Shown here: positions 34,756 to 43,022 of the stretch, piece by piece | Layout: the number at the start of each line of letters is the position of its first letter | Position numbering within the stretch: position 1 is the first letter of the stretch | DNA from: NCEH01 sp043195195 | GTDB taxonomy: Bacteria; Pseudomonadota; Alphaproteobacteria; Rhizobiales; Xanthobacteraceae | DNA length: 64,000 nt | Assembly (NCBI RefSeq): GCF_043195195.1 | Contig: NZ_JBAFWT010000001.1 | Location: 1 to 64,000 of the forward strand | Direction of reading: 5' to 3' | Notes under the pieces: generated by a model | The model's input: only the letters and a program-made list of their open reading frames with translations | The model's database searches: none | Told to the model about the DNA's origin: nothing | Program-made: the position numbers and the translations under genes

Positions 34756-34791
34756 GGCTGTCTGTTGCGAAGCTTCGCGAGGCGCTGGCGC

Positions 34792-35964
34792 CTATTCCGA
34801 GCGGATGCCCATTTCCGCGCGCAGGCGGGCGCGCAGCACGTCGATCGGATGGCGCCGGCCTTCCTGCTCCACATGCCAGAAGGTCCAGCCATTGCAGGCT
34901 TCCGCCCCCTGGGCGAGCGCGCCCATGCGGTGGATCGAACCCACGGTCGGCGCCCCCGCCATGCCGGTAAGGGCGATGGTGCCGTCGGCGCGCACCACGG
35001 CGCGCACATGGCCCTTGGAATCGGTGAGTTCGACACCGGGCGTCACCAACCCGCGCTCCACCAGCGCCGAGAAGGCGACGCGCGGGGCTTCGCGCGCGCT
35101 CGGCGGGGCGGCGAGCGCGGAATCGGGCAGCGGGACGACGGCGGCGATGCGCTTTTCCGCCGCCGCCGCATATGTCGTGTCGCGCTCGATGCCGAGATAA
35201 TGCCGGCCCAGGCGCTTGGCCACCGCCGCCGAGGTGCCCGAGCCGAGGAACGGGTCCAGCACCACATCGCCGGGCCGCGAGGCGGCGAGCATGATGCGCG
35301 CGAGCAGGGCTTCGGGCTTCTGGGTCGGGTGGGTCTTGCGGCCGTTCTCGTCCTTCAGCCGCTCAGGACCGGTGCACAGGGGAAACAGCCAGTCGGATCG
35401 CACCTGCGTATCCTCGTTGCCGCCCTTCAGCGCCTCGTAATTGAACACATAATTGCGGGCGTCGGCGTCGCGCGCGGCCCAGATCAGCGTCTCATGGGCA
35501 TTGGTGAAGCGCCGGCCGCGAAAATTCGGCATGGGATTGGTCTTGCGCCAGATCACGTCGTTGAGGATCCAGAAGCCGAGATCCTGCATGGTCGCGCCGA
35601 CGCGGAAGATGTTGTGGTAGGAGCCGATCACCCACAGCGTGCCGGAGGGCTTGAGCACCCGCCGCGCGGCGGCGAGCCAGGCCTTGGTGAAGGAATCATA
35701 GGCGGCGAAGCTCTCGAACTGGTCCCAATGGTCGTTCACCGCATCGACGCGGCTTTCGTCGGGCCGCTTCAGCTCGCCCTGGAGCTGGAGATTGTACGGC
35801 GGATCGGCGAACACGAGATCGACGCTGTTGGCCGGCAAGGCGTTCATGGCGGCGATGCAATCGCCCACCAGCACGCGGTCGAGTTCCAGATCCGGCACTG
35901 CCGCGAGGGCCGCCCGGGATAGACGGGGCGCCCCTCGGGGCGCCCCTTTACGCACCACATTCAT
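34792..35964 (-). CDS. ccrM: CcrM-type DNA (adenine-N6) methyltransferase, GANTC specificity expected
   Basis: The 390-residue beta-class amino-methyltransferase has the catalytic FADPPYNLQLQGEL (DPPY 54-57) near the N-terminus and the SAM motif VVLDPFLGSGTSAAVAKRLGR further on. The alphaproteobacterial extension (about 275-390) ends in the conserved block GSIHRMGALAQGAEACNGWTFWHVEQ. This is the CcrM/M.HinfI-like arrangement. CcrM methylates GANTC once per cell cycle and couples gene expression to replication. The start at the ATG 35964 gives MNVVRKGAP; an ATG at 35982 is also in frame. gapR lies just upstream on the same strand. Confidence 0.95.
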   Translation of the reverse strand: MNVVRKGAPRGAPRLSRAALAAVPDLELDRVLVGDCIAAMNALPANSVDLVFADPPYNLQLQGELKRPDESRVDAVNDHWDQFESFAAYDSFTKAWLAAARRVLKPSGTLWVIGSYHNIFRVGATMQDLGFWILNDVIWRKTNPMPNFRGRRFTNAHETLIWAARDADARNYVFNYEALKGGNEDTQVRSDWLFPLCTGPERLKDENGRKTHPTQKPEALLARIMLAASRPGDVVLDPFLGSGTSAAVAKRLGRHYLGIERDTTYAAAAEKRIAAVVPLPDSALAAPPSAREAPRVAFSALVERGLVTPGVELTDSKGHVRAVVRADGTIALTGMAGAPTVGSIHRMGALAQGAEACNGWTFWHVEQEGRRHPIDVLRARLRAEMGIRSE

Positions 35965-36152
35965 GACGCAACCCATACGCAACGCTTACGATGGGGGCAG
36001 TGTCGCGGCGCGGACTTAAGGGCAGGTAAAGCGGGAGGGGGCGACATCGCGATTTCGCGCAAATCGCCGCGCGCGGGCAACCGCGTCGCTCGTCGGCATG
36101 CGGGGCGCCGGCCGGTGGACCGCCGCGCCGGGCGCCTCGGGCGAAATCAATG

Positions 36153-36416
36153 TCAGGAGAAGATGCCGAGGGCCTGCATATAGAGGTCGACGATCGCCTC
36201 GTGTTCCTTGCGCTCGTCCACGTCTTCCTTGCGGATCTTCAGGATGGCGCGCAGCGCCTTCACGTCGAAGCCGTTGGCCTTGGCTTCCGCGAACACGTCC
36301 TTGATGTCGTCGGCAATGGCCTTCTTCTCTTCCTCAAGGCGTTCCACGCGCTCGATGAAGGATTTTAGCTGTTCCTTGGCAAAGCCCGCCGGGGCGTCCG
36401 ATACATCTTCCGACAC
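36153..36416 (-). CDS. gapR: GapR family DNA-binding protein (DUF2312)
   Basis: The 87-residue, mostly helical protein has the near-invariant segment FIERVERLEEEKKAIADDIKDVFAEAKANGFDVKALRAILKIR of DUF2312, followed by LYMQALGIF. GapR is an essential alphaproteobacterial nucleoid protein that binds AT-rich, overtwisted DNA ahead of replication and transcription. The start is GTG at 36416, with an AGG site upstream; no ATG is available near the conserved domain. It lies upstream of ccrM on the same strand with 188 bases between. Confidence 0.93.
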   Translation of the reverse strand: MSEDVSDAPAGFAKEQLKSFIERVERLEEEKKAIADDIKDVFAEAKANGFDVKALRAILKIRKEDVDERKEHEAIVDLYMQALGIFS

Positions 36417-36598
36417 GTGGTGCAACCTCACAAACAATCCAGGGGGCGGATCAGGGGCAAGATACAGGGCGCAGGACGCCGTCGCAGTCAACCCGCTGTC
36501 CCCGCAATCCTCCCAATCCCCTGCCGTGCGCAGGCGCGCCTTATGGTAGCGCGCTTCGCTCAAACGCCACGCGGGCCGAAGGGCCGGCGCGTCGGCTC

Positions 36599-36943
36599 TC
36601 AATGGCCGTCGTGCGGGGGCTTGAAGGCGGCCGCCTGCTCGGGCGTCGCCTCGGTCTGATAGCGGCTTTTCCATTCCTCGTAGGGCATGCCATAGACCGC
36701 TTCGCGGCTCTGCGCCTTGCTCACCGGCAGGCCCTGCGCCTCGGCGGCGTCGAGATACCAATTGGAGAGGCAGTTGCGGCAGAAGCCGGCGAGGTTCATC
36801 AAATCGATGTTCTGCACATCGGTGCGCCCACGCAGATGCTCCACGAGCCGGCGAAAGGCAGCAGCTTCCAGCCGCTCGCGCTCCGGCTCCGACAATGAGG
36901 TGGCGCCGCCCTGCGGGGTGGGATTTGGAAGCTGCGTGCTCAT
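36599..36943 (-). CDS. DUF1244 family protein
   Basis: The 114-residue protein has the DUF1244 signature RTDVQNIDLMNLAGFCRNCLSNWY, including the Cys-x2-Cys pair. The family is widespread in alpha- and gammaproteobacteria; small structures are known, but no function is established. It is soluble, without a signal peptide. The start at 36943 is supported by AAAGGA upstream. It is divergent from the EamA exporter gene. Confidence 0.88.
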   Translation of the reverse strand: MSTQLPNPTPQGGATSLSEPERERLEAAAFRRLVEHLRGRTDVQNIDLMNLAGFCRNCLSNWYLDAAEAQGLPVSKAQSREAVYGMPYEEWKSRYQTEATPEQAAAFKPPHDGH

Positions 36944-37078
36944 GGCGTTTTGTCCTTTTGTCGGCTTCATGTGGCGTACCGGCATGCGGAGCGCAAGGAC
37001 CCCGAGGGTCATGCCATTCGCCCCGCCGCACGCCGAATCCGCCACGGCACCCCTCCCCTTGAGCGGGAGCGCCGCGTG

Positions 37079-38014
37079 ATGCCGCCCAAGAAAAATGCGC
37101 CGGCGAAAAATGCGCCGGCACTGAAACACGCGCAGGCCCTGGAACAGGCGCCGCCGCCGCTGCGGCGCGCCTTCGGTATCGCCGCTTTGGTGGTCGGCGC
37201 CTTCGCCATGGGGGCGTCGGTGCTGTTCGTGCGGCTGGCCGATGTCGGCCCGTTCGCCAGCGCTTTCTGGCGCACCGCGCTCGCCCTTCCGGTGCTGTTC
37301 GCCTGGGCGCTCGCGGCGGACGGGCGCCGGGCGCTCACCGCCGACCGCGCCTCGCTGCTGGCCGGGGTGTTCTTCGCCGGCGATTTAATCTTCTGGCATC
37401 TGGCCATTCTCGGCACCAGCGTCGCCAATGCCGCCGTGCTCGCCACCACCGCGCCGGTGTGGGTCACCTTGTTCGCCTGGCTGGTGCTGCGCGCCGCCAT
37501 CGCCCGCGCCACCCTCGCCGGGCTGGTGCTGTGCCTCGCCGGCGCCGCCGCGCTGGTCGGGCACAGCTTTCGCCTGGAGCCGGCGCATCTCATGGGCGAT
37601 GCAGCAGGGCTTGTGACCGCGCTGTTCTTCGCCGCCTATTTCCTGGCGGTGGAACGGGCGCGGCGCACCCGGGGTGCGGGCGCCGTCACCCTGGTCTCCA
37701 CAGCCGCCACCACGCTGATCCTGTTTATCGTGGCGCTGGCGGCGGAGCCCACCCTCATTCCCGCCAGCGCCTCCGGGGCCGCCGCGCTGCTGGGCCTTGC
37801 CCTGGTGAGCCAAGTGGGCGGCCAAGGCCTGATGGCGGTGGGGCTCTCGGTGGTGCCGCCGGTCTATGCGGCGCTGGTGTTCTTCCTGGAGGTGGTGTCG
37901 GCGGCGGCGCTGGGCTGGCTGGTGCTGGGCGAGGCGCTGGGCGTGCTCCAGGGGGCGGGCATGGGGCTGGTCCTGCTGGGCCTTTGGGTGGCGCGGCCGA
38001 GGCGGCGGGGGTGA
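37079..38014 (+). CDS. EamA/DMT family transporter
   Basis: The 311-residue membrane protein has about ten transmembrane segments in two EamA repeats (GASVLFVRLADVGPFASAFWRTALALPVLF and LVSQVGGQGLMAVGLSVVPPVYAALVFFLEVVSAAALGWLVLGE). It has a short Lys/Ala/Pro-rich N-terminus (PPKKNAPAKNAPALK) with an internal repeat. The family exports metabolites such as amino acids or nucleosides; the substrate cannot be inferred. The ATG at 37079 follows a weak GGAG site. Confidence 0.88.
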   Translation: MPPKKNAPAKNAPALKHAQALEQAPPPLRRAFGIAALVVGAFAMGASVLFVRLADVGPFASAFWRTALALPVLFAWALAADGRRALTADRASLLAGVFFAGDLIFWHLAILGTSVANAAVLATTAPVWVTLFAWLVLRAAIARATLAGLVLCLAGAAALVGHSFRLEPAHLMGDAAGLVTALFFAAYFLAVERARRTRGAGAVTLVSTAATTLILFIVALAAEPTLIPASASGAAALLGLALVSQVGGQGLMAVGLSVVPPVYAALVFFLEVVSAAALGWLVLGEALGVLQGAGMGLVLLGLWVARPRRRG

Positions 38015-38119
38015 TCCGCCTCGCTTTGGCCCCGATCACGCCCGAAAACGCGGCCTTGATGCTTCACTTGAGCATCCTCCATTGACGCCCCTGCCGAACG
38101 AAGGCTAACAGCGCAGCCC

Positions 38120-38674
38120 ATGGTGTTCCCTCGACCGTTCGCTTCGAATGGATCTCCCGGTTTCCGGCGCGGCCTGTGCGCCCTGGCGCTTCTCGCCGTG
38201 CTGGCAGCCGGTGCGCTGACCGCGAGCGCGAGCCCGGCGGCGGCCGACTTCCGCTTGTGCAACCGCACCCCGAGCCGCATCGGTGTCGCCATCGGCTATA
38301 AGGAAAACGATGTCTGGACCACCGAGGGCTGGTGGAACGTGGCCGCGAATTCCTGCGAGACCCTGCTGCGCGGCGACCTCGTGGCGCGCTTCTATTATCT
38401 TTATGCGGTGGATTACGACCTGGGCGGGGAATGGGCGGGCAAGGCCTATATGTGCACCCGCGACAAGGAATTCACCATTCGCGGGGTGGAGGATTGCCTC
38501 GCGCGCGGCTTCGACCGGGCCGGCTTCCTGGAGGTGGACACCAAGGAGCAGCGCGGTTGGACCGTGCAATTGACCGAGGCCAACCAGTCCAGCCCGGGGG
38601 GCGCGACAGCGCTGCCGCCCCTCGGCGCCCCCATGCCCATGCCCCCGCCCAACCCGGCGAGCCGCGGAAAATAG
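38120..38674 (+). CDS. DUF1036 family exported protein
   Basis: The 184-residue protein has a signal peptide (RRGLCALALLAVLAAGALTASASPAAA) and the DUF1036 domain: FRLCNRTPSRIGVAIGYKENDVWTTEGWWNV, NSCETLLRGDLVARFYYLYAVDY, then a Cys in YMCTRDKEFTI. The tail is Pro/Ala-rich. The domain is common in Hyphomicrobiales, is presumed periplasmic, and has no proven function. It stands alone between the EamA exporter and the FAD monooxygenase genes. Confidence 0.87.
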   Translation: MVFPRPFASNGSPGFRRGLCALALLAVLAAGALTASASPAAADFRLCNRTPSRIGVAIGYKENDVWTTEGWWNVAANSCETLLRGDLVARFYYLYAVDYDLGGEWAGKAYMCTRDKEFTIRGVEDCLARGFDRAGFLEVDTKEQRGWTVQLTEANQSSPGGATALPPLGAPMPMPPPNPASRGK

Positions 38675-38779
38675 CGCCGAGCTAGCCGCCAATTGGCGGG
38701 GCCGCCCAAGGGCGTGGTACGTCTTCCAAATCTGCGGCGCGAGGCAACAGCGCAAGCACCCGGTTCAGGGAGACGCAAC

Positions 38780-40258
38780 ATGGCTCAGGTGGGACGTGTT
38801 CTGATTGCGGGCGCGGGGCCGGTCGGGCTGACCCTGGCCGGCGAACTGGCGCGATACGGCGTGCCGGTGCGGATTGTCGACAAGGCGGCCGAGCGCACCG
38901 ACAAATCCAAGGCCCTGGTGCTCTGGAGCCGGTCGCTGGAACTGCTGGCCCGTACCGGAACGGCCCGCGATTTCATCGCCTCCGGCATGGAAGTGTACGG
39001 CGCCCGCATCTCCCACGGCGATTCGCTGATCGGCGAGATCAATTTCGACGAGGCGGAGAGCCCTTTTCCCGCCGCCGTCATGATCCCGCAGAGCGAGACC
39101 GAGCGGCTGCTGGAAACCCATCTCGAATCGCTTGGCGTAAGCGTGGAGCGCTCCACCGAGCTTGCCGCCTTCACCCTGACCAGCGATGGCGTCGCCGCCA
39201 CCTTGCGCGATGCCGCCGGCGGCGAGGAAGCGGTGGAGGCGGACTGGATCGTCGGTTGCGACGGCGCCCATTCCCTCGTGCGCCATACGCTGGGCATGGA
39301 CTTCACCGGCACCACCCAGCCCAGCGACTGGGTGCTGGCGGACGTGCATCTCGAAGGGCTGGTCCCCGACAAGCTCGACATCTTCTGGCATGCCGACGGG
39401 ATCCTGGCGTTCTTCCCCATCGCGGGCGGCCGCTATCGCGTGGTGGCGGACCTCGGGCCGGCGCACGGCGCGGTGCGGCCCGATCCCTCCCTCGCCGAGG
39501 TGCAGGCCCTGGTGGACACGCGCGGCCCCGGCGGCATCCGCATGCACGATCCGTTCTGGCTGGCGAATTTCCGCATCAACGAGCGCAAGGTGAAGGATTA
39601 CAGCCTCGGCCGGGCGTTCCTCGCGGGCGACGCCGCCCACATCCACAGCCCGGCCGGCGGCCAGGGCATGAACACCGGCATGCAGGATGCCTTCAACCTC
39701 GGCTGGAAGCTGGCGCTGGTGGCCCATGGGCTGGCCCGGCCGGCGCTGCTGGACAGCTATTCCATCGAGCGTAGCGCCGTCGGCGAGATGGTGCTGCGCA
39801 ATGCCACGCGCATGACCGAGATGGCGGTAATGCGCAATCCGGTGGCCCAGGCGGTGCGCAATTTCGCCGCCCACGTGGTGCTCGGCTTGTCCCAGGTGCA
39901 GCGGCGCGCCTCCCTGAGCCTCACCGAGCTGGAGATCGCCTATCCCCATAGCCCGCTGTCGGTGACAGCGCCCCATGCACCCCATGGCGATGCCCCCAAG
40001 GCGGGCGAGCGCTGGCCCCAGCTTGAGATGAACGCATCCCCGATCGGCGCCGGGGCGACCCCGCGCTTCGCCCTGATCGCGGCGGGGAACGCGGCCGGCG
40101 TGCTCGCGGCCGCGTTCGGCGACCTGGTGGAGCATCGCGCGCCGCCGATCGGCCTTGAGGGCCTCTGGGTGGTGCGGCCGGACGGCTATGTCGGGCTCGC
40201 GGCGGGCGCCACCGACCTCGCGGCGGCGGAAGCCTATTTCGCAGGTATTCTAGTGTGA
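38780..40258 (+). CDS. FAD-dependent aromatic-ring-type monooxygenase
   Basis: The 492-residue class A flavoprotein has the FAD fold VLIAGAGPVGLTLAGELARYG at the N-terminus, the DG motif WIVGCDGAHSLVRHTLG, and the GD motif AFLAGDAAHIHSPAGGQGMNTGMQDAFNLGWKL. A C-terminal thioredoxin-like domain follows, as in PheA/TetX-type phenol or tetracycline hydroxylases. It would use NAD(P)H and O2 to hydroxylate an aromatic or polyketide-like substrate. GGGAGA lies 6 bases upstream of the ATG. No aromatic-pathway genes are adjacent, so the substrate is unknown. Confidence 0.9.
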   Translation: MAQVGRVLIAGAGPVGLTLAGELARYGVPVRIVDKAAERTDKSKALVLWSRSLELLARTGTARDFIASGMEVYGARISHGDSLIGEINFDEAESPFPAAVMIPQSETERLLETHLESLGVSVERSTELAAFTLTSDGVAATLRDAAGGEEAVEADWIVGCDGAHSLVRHTLGMDFTGTTQPSDWVLADVHLEGLVPDKLDIFWHADGILAFFPIAGGRYRVVADLGPAHGAVRPDPSLAEVQALVDTRGPGGIRMHDPFWLANFRINERKVKDYSLGRAFLAGDAAHIHSPAGGQGMNTGMQDAFNLGWKLALVAHGLARPALLDSYSIERSAVGEMVLRNATRMTEMAVMRNPVAQAVRNFAAHVVLGLSQVQRRASLSLTELEIAYPHSPLSVTAPHAPHGDAPKAGERWPQLEMNASPIGAGATPRFALIAAGNAAGVLAAAFGDLVEHRAPPIGLEGLWVVRPDGYVGLAAGATDLAAAEAYFAGILV

Positions 40259-40445
40259 TTTTGGGTTGGAGTACGCGCCCTGCGCATCCGGCACCGCGGG
40301 GCTCGCCGCCGCAATTCATTCGCGCGCGATTATCTCGCCCGCGCTGATTTGTTCGCCATGCAGAACTTCTGCGGAAAACCGCAAATTACGACCCGAACAA
40401 TGAGAAATTGCCGCAAGAACACCCGGTTCTTCTTCGCCGTCCGGA

Positions 40446-40461
40446 TGTTTCACATGAAACA
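40446..40461. other. parS-like centromere palindrome
   Basis: TGTTTCACATGAAACA matches the ParB-binding consensus TGTTTCACGTGAAACA at 15 of 16 bases; the central G is A. It lies in a 233-base gap between convergent genes. parS sites in alphaproteobacteria cluster near the replication origin, but no parAB, gidAB or dnaA gene is in the window. Confidence 0.5.
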
Positions 40462-40491
40462 TTCGGCCCGATCACAGGCGCGGCGGCGGGG

Positions 40492-41199
40492 CTAGATATC
40501 CCGCCCCTCCACCTTTTCCTTCAGCTCGGTTTCAATGTCTTTGGCTGCGGTGAGGTGCGGATTGACCGACAAAGCCCGCCGTGCCGCCTCCAAAGCCCTG
40601 GTGTCGTCGCCAATCTCCCGCATGATCAGGGAGAGGCCGAGCAGCATGGAATAATGCCGCGGCTCCCGCGTCAGCACTTCCCCCACATCGGCGAGCGCGG
40701 CGGGATAATTGTCCTGGAGATAATAGATGGTGGCGCGGCGGCTGCGGGCGGCGATGAAATCGGGATTGGCCTCGATCACCGTGCCGAGCAATTCCAAAGC
40801 AAGATCATACTCTTTAGCCTGCGTGGCGGCCTCCGCGCGCGACATCAGCAGGTCGGCGGAAGGACTGCCGGACTGGGCGAACATGGCCTCGATCCGGCCG
40901 CCCAATGCTGTGGCGGTCTCATCGTCCGGTGCCAGGCGCAAGGCCTCGAACATGGCATCGAGCTGCACCCGTCGGTCGCGCGGCAGCTTGGGCCGGGCGG
41001 GGGCGTTTTCGCCCACGCCATCCTTCGGCGCGGCATTGGGAGGCGCGGCATTCGGCGCGGACGAAGGCTTCTCGCCGGTGGTCTGGGCAAGGCCCACGCC
41101 GGTTCCGGCGAGCACCAGCGGCAGCACCAACGCCAGCGCAAGACGACGCCGGGGCCGGGTCGGGGAGGAACAAAAAGGCGGCAGATCGCGCATCATCAT
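40492..41199 (-). CDS. Exported tetratricopeptide-repeat protein
   Basis: The 235-residue protein has a basic N-terminus and signal segment (RRRLALALVLPLVLAGTGVGLAQ) and an Ala/Pro-rich linker. About three TPR units follow (DLLMSRAEAATQAKEYDLALELLGTVIEANPDF, ARSRRATIYYLQDNYPAALADVGEVL, LGLSLIMREIGDDTRALEAARRALSVNP). It should act as a periplasmic scaffold, but a partner is not identifiable. The first ATG of a run of three (41199) was chosen; a TTG at 41205 also opens the frame. Confidence 0.85.
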   Translation of the reverse strand: MMMRDLPPFCSSPTRPRRRLALALVLPLVLAGTGVGLAQTTGEKPSSAPNAAPPNAAPKDGVGENAPARPKLPRDRRVQLDAMFEALRLAPDDETATALGGRIEAMFAQSGSPSADLLMSRAEAATQAKEYDLALELLGTVIEANPDFIAARSRRATIYYLQDNYPAALADVGEVLTREPRHYSMLLGLSLIMREIGDDTRALEAARRALSVNPHLTAAKDIETELKEKVEGRDI

Positions 41200-41290
41200 C
41201 GGCAAAGTGTGAGACGGCGCGCATAAAGCGTCAACCGCCCCACCCCTTTCGGGGGGAGCGGCGCGATCAACTCATCTCGATGAAGAGAGC

Positions 41291-41310
41291 TTCGCCCCCG
41301 TAGGGGCGAA
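41291..41310 (-). terminator. Terminator hairpin after rpmJ
   Basis: TTCGCCCC / GGGGCGAA form a perfect 8-bp stem with a 4-base loop, 6 bases past the rpmJ stop on the minus strand, followed by GCTCTCTTC. The T content after the stem is weak. Confidence 0.55.
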
Positions 41311-41316
41311 AAACGC

Positions 41317-41442
41317 TCAGCCCTGGCGGGCCTTATAGCGCTTCTGGGTCTTGTTGATGATGTAGACGCGGCCCTTGCGGCGCACGAGACGGTTGTCCCG
41401 GTGACGGCCGATGAGCGACTTGAGAGAGTTGCGGATCTTCAT
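41317..41442 (-). CDS. rpmJ: 50S ribosomal protein L36 (zinc-free type)
   Basis: The 41-codon gene encodes MKIRNSLKSLIGRHRDNRLV and continues RRKGRVYIINKTQKRYKARQG, matching bacterial L36 over its whole length. The zinc-binding cysteines and histidine of the classical form are absent, so this is the C-minus type found in many alphaproteobacteria. As elsewhere in this class, it stands alone away from ribosomal-protein operons. A hairpin follows the stop. Confidence 0.95.
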   Translation of the reverse strand: MKIRNSLKSLIGRHRDNRLVRRKGRVYIINKTQKRYKARQG

Positions 41443-41597
41443 AACCTACTGCCTTCGGCCGACCGCGGCGCGGCTTCACCGCGCGGCTCGTCGACACAAT
41501 GTATTGGATCGAGCCGGTTCGATAAGGGGCGCGCGCCGCAATGTCAACGGCGCGCGCTGTGGACGGCGTGCGTTTTGCGCCCTCACTTGTGTGGCGT

Positions 41598-42302
41598 TCA
41601 TTTGCCGGCGAGCAGCGGCGCCAGTTCCTTTTCCAGCTGCTCCGGGCTCATGGCGCCCGAGACCTTCTTGCCGTTGATGAAGAAGGTGGGGGTGGAATCA
41701 ACGCCCAGCTCCTTGTTGCCGTACTGGGTGCCGGCCTGAATCTTCTCCGCCAGGTCCTTGTCGGACAGGCACTTCTCGAAATCCGCCTCGCTCATGCCCG
41801 CCTGCTTGGCGACGCGCATCAGCCCCTCGGCCGGATTGTTGCCGAACGCCCAGCTGCGCTGAGTCTCGAATAGCGAGGACACCATGGGGAAATATTTGTC
41901 GGCGGGCATGCAGCGCGCCAGCATGAAGGCGGCGGTGGCGACCGGATCGAACGGGAATTCCCGCAGGATGTAGCGCACCTTGCCGGTGTCGATGTATTTT
42001 TCCTTCAGCACCGGGAAGGTGCCGGTGTGGAACGCCGCGCAATGGCTGCAGGTCAGCGAGGCATATTCGATGATGGTCACGGGCGCATCCGCCTTGCCCA
42101 TCGCCTGTTCGGGCAGCGGAGTGGCGGCGGGCGCATTGAGCTTGGCCGGGTCGACGGTCTGGCCTTGCGCCGGCGACTGGGCGAGCGCGCCCTCCGACAG
42201 GCCAGGAAGCATCCCGGAAAGCTGGAGCAGGGGGCCGGCGAGGGCAACGCTCAGGGCAAACTGGCCCACGCCCAGCAGAAAGGTACGACGATGAAGCGAC
42301 AT
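41598..42302 (-). CDS. DsbA family thiol:disulfide oxidoreductase
   Basis: The 234-residue protein has an N-terminal Tat-like signal (SLHRRTFLLGVGQFALSVALAGP). A thioredoxin-fold domain follows with the active site EYASLTCSHCAAFHTGTFP (CSHC), helical insertion, and the cis-proline region STPTFFINGKKVSGA. It should act on periplasmic thiols like other alphaproteobacterial DsbA-like proteins (Thioredoxin_4 family). GGAGAA lies 8 bases upstream of the ATG at 42302; a longer frame to 42398 would put the signal 32 residues in. The DUF721 gene lies upstream on the same strand. Confidence 0.92.
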   Translation of the reverse strand: MSLHRRTFLLGVGQFALSVALAGPLLQLSGMLPGLSEGALAQSPAQGQTVDPAKLNAPAATPLPEQAMGKADAPVTIIEYASLTCSHCAAFHTGTFPVLKEKYIDTGKVRYILREFPFDPVATAAFMLARCMPADKYFPMVSSLFETQRSWAFGNNPAEGLMRVAKQAGMSEADFEKCLSDKDLAEKIQAGTQYGNKELGVDSTPTFFINGKKVSGAMSPEQLEKELAPLLAGK

Positions 42303-42416
42303 GGAGTTCTCCGGGACAGCGCCTTCGCGTTCAAGGGAGCGCGCTAGCATGGCGCGCTGAGGGCGCCAATCCCCCACGGCGGTCGCCATGATCAACATTT
42401 AACGATCAGGACGCGA

Positions 42417-42935
42417 TCAGGCCTTGCGGCGCTCACGCCGCACCAGCGCACCGAGGCGCGCCAAAGAGGCGCCGAGCGCCTCGTCCTCGAACGTGCCGAG
42501 CGTGCCGCGCACCTGCGCCAACGCCTCGGGTTCCGGCTCCACGCGTGGCGGCGGGCCGCTATGGCGCTGGGGCACCGGGCCCTGCCGCAGCACCAGCCGG
42601 CCGACACAGCGCCAGCCGAAATAGGCATTGATGCGATCGATCACCACGGGCGCGGCATATTGCAGCTCAATGGCATAGGCGCCTTCCACCCGCACCACCA
42701 GGGTGGCCGGCTCGCTCGCCTGCCGGGCATCCTGGCGCGGCCACTGCAGCTTCACCGGCGTCGAGCGCGGGGCCAGGGCGGGGCCGACGATCTCGTCCCA
42801 ATGGGTCACGATTTCCACCACTGAAAAGCCCGCCTTGCCGCACAGATCGGCAATGGACGGCCCCACCAGATCGGCGAGGGGGCGGGCGGCGGGCCGCCGC
42901 TTCCAAGGGGATTTGATGGGCGTATCTTCCGTCAT
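42417..42935 (-). CDS. DUF721 (DciA-like) family protein
   Basis: The 172-residue protein contains the DUF721 core RPLADLVGPSIADLCGKAGFSVVEIVTHWDEIVGPALAPRSTPVKL, then LVVRVEGAYAIELQYAAPVVIDRINAYFG. Related proteins (DciA) load the replicative helicase in many bacteria; Hyphomicrobiales members are mostly uncharacterised. The second half is Pro/Arg/Glu-rich. The start at 42935 (MTEDTPIKSPWKRRP) fits the family; the longer frame overlaps the divergent mutY promoter region. The pair DUF721/mutY is divergent with 87 bases between. Confidence 0.85.
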   Translation of the reverse strand: MTEDTPIKSPWKRRPAARPLADLVGPSIADLCGKAGFSVVEIVTHWDEIVGPALAPRSTPVKLQWPRQDARQASEPATLVVRVEGAYAIELQYAAPVVIDRINAYFGWRCVGRLVLRQGPVPQRHSGPPPRVEPEPEALAQVRGTLGTFEDEALGASLARLGALVRRERRKA

Positions 42936-43022
42936 GGGTGAATACGGGAACGAACAGAAGGCGCATCCGCGCCGGGCCACCGCCCCCTTGCGGGCGACGC
43001 GCGGCCCCGGCACGGTGCCGCC

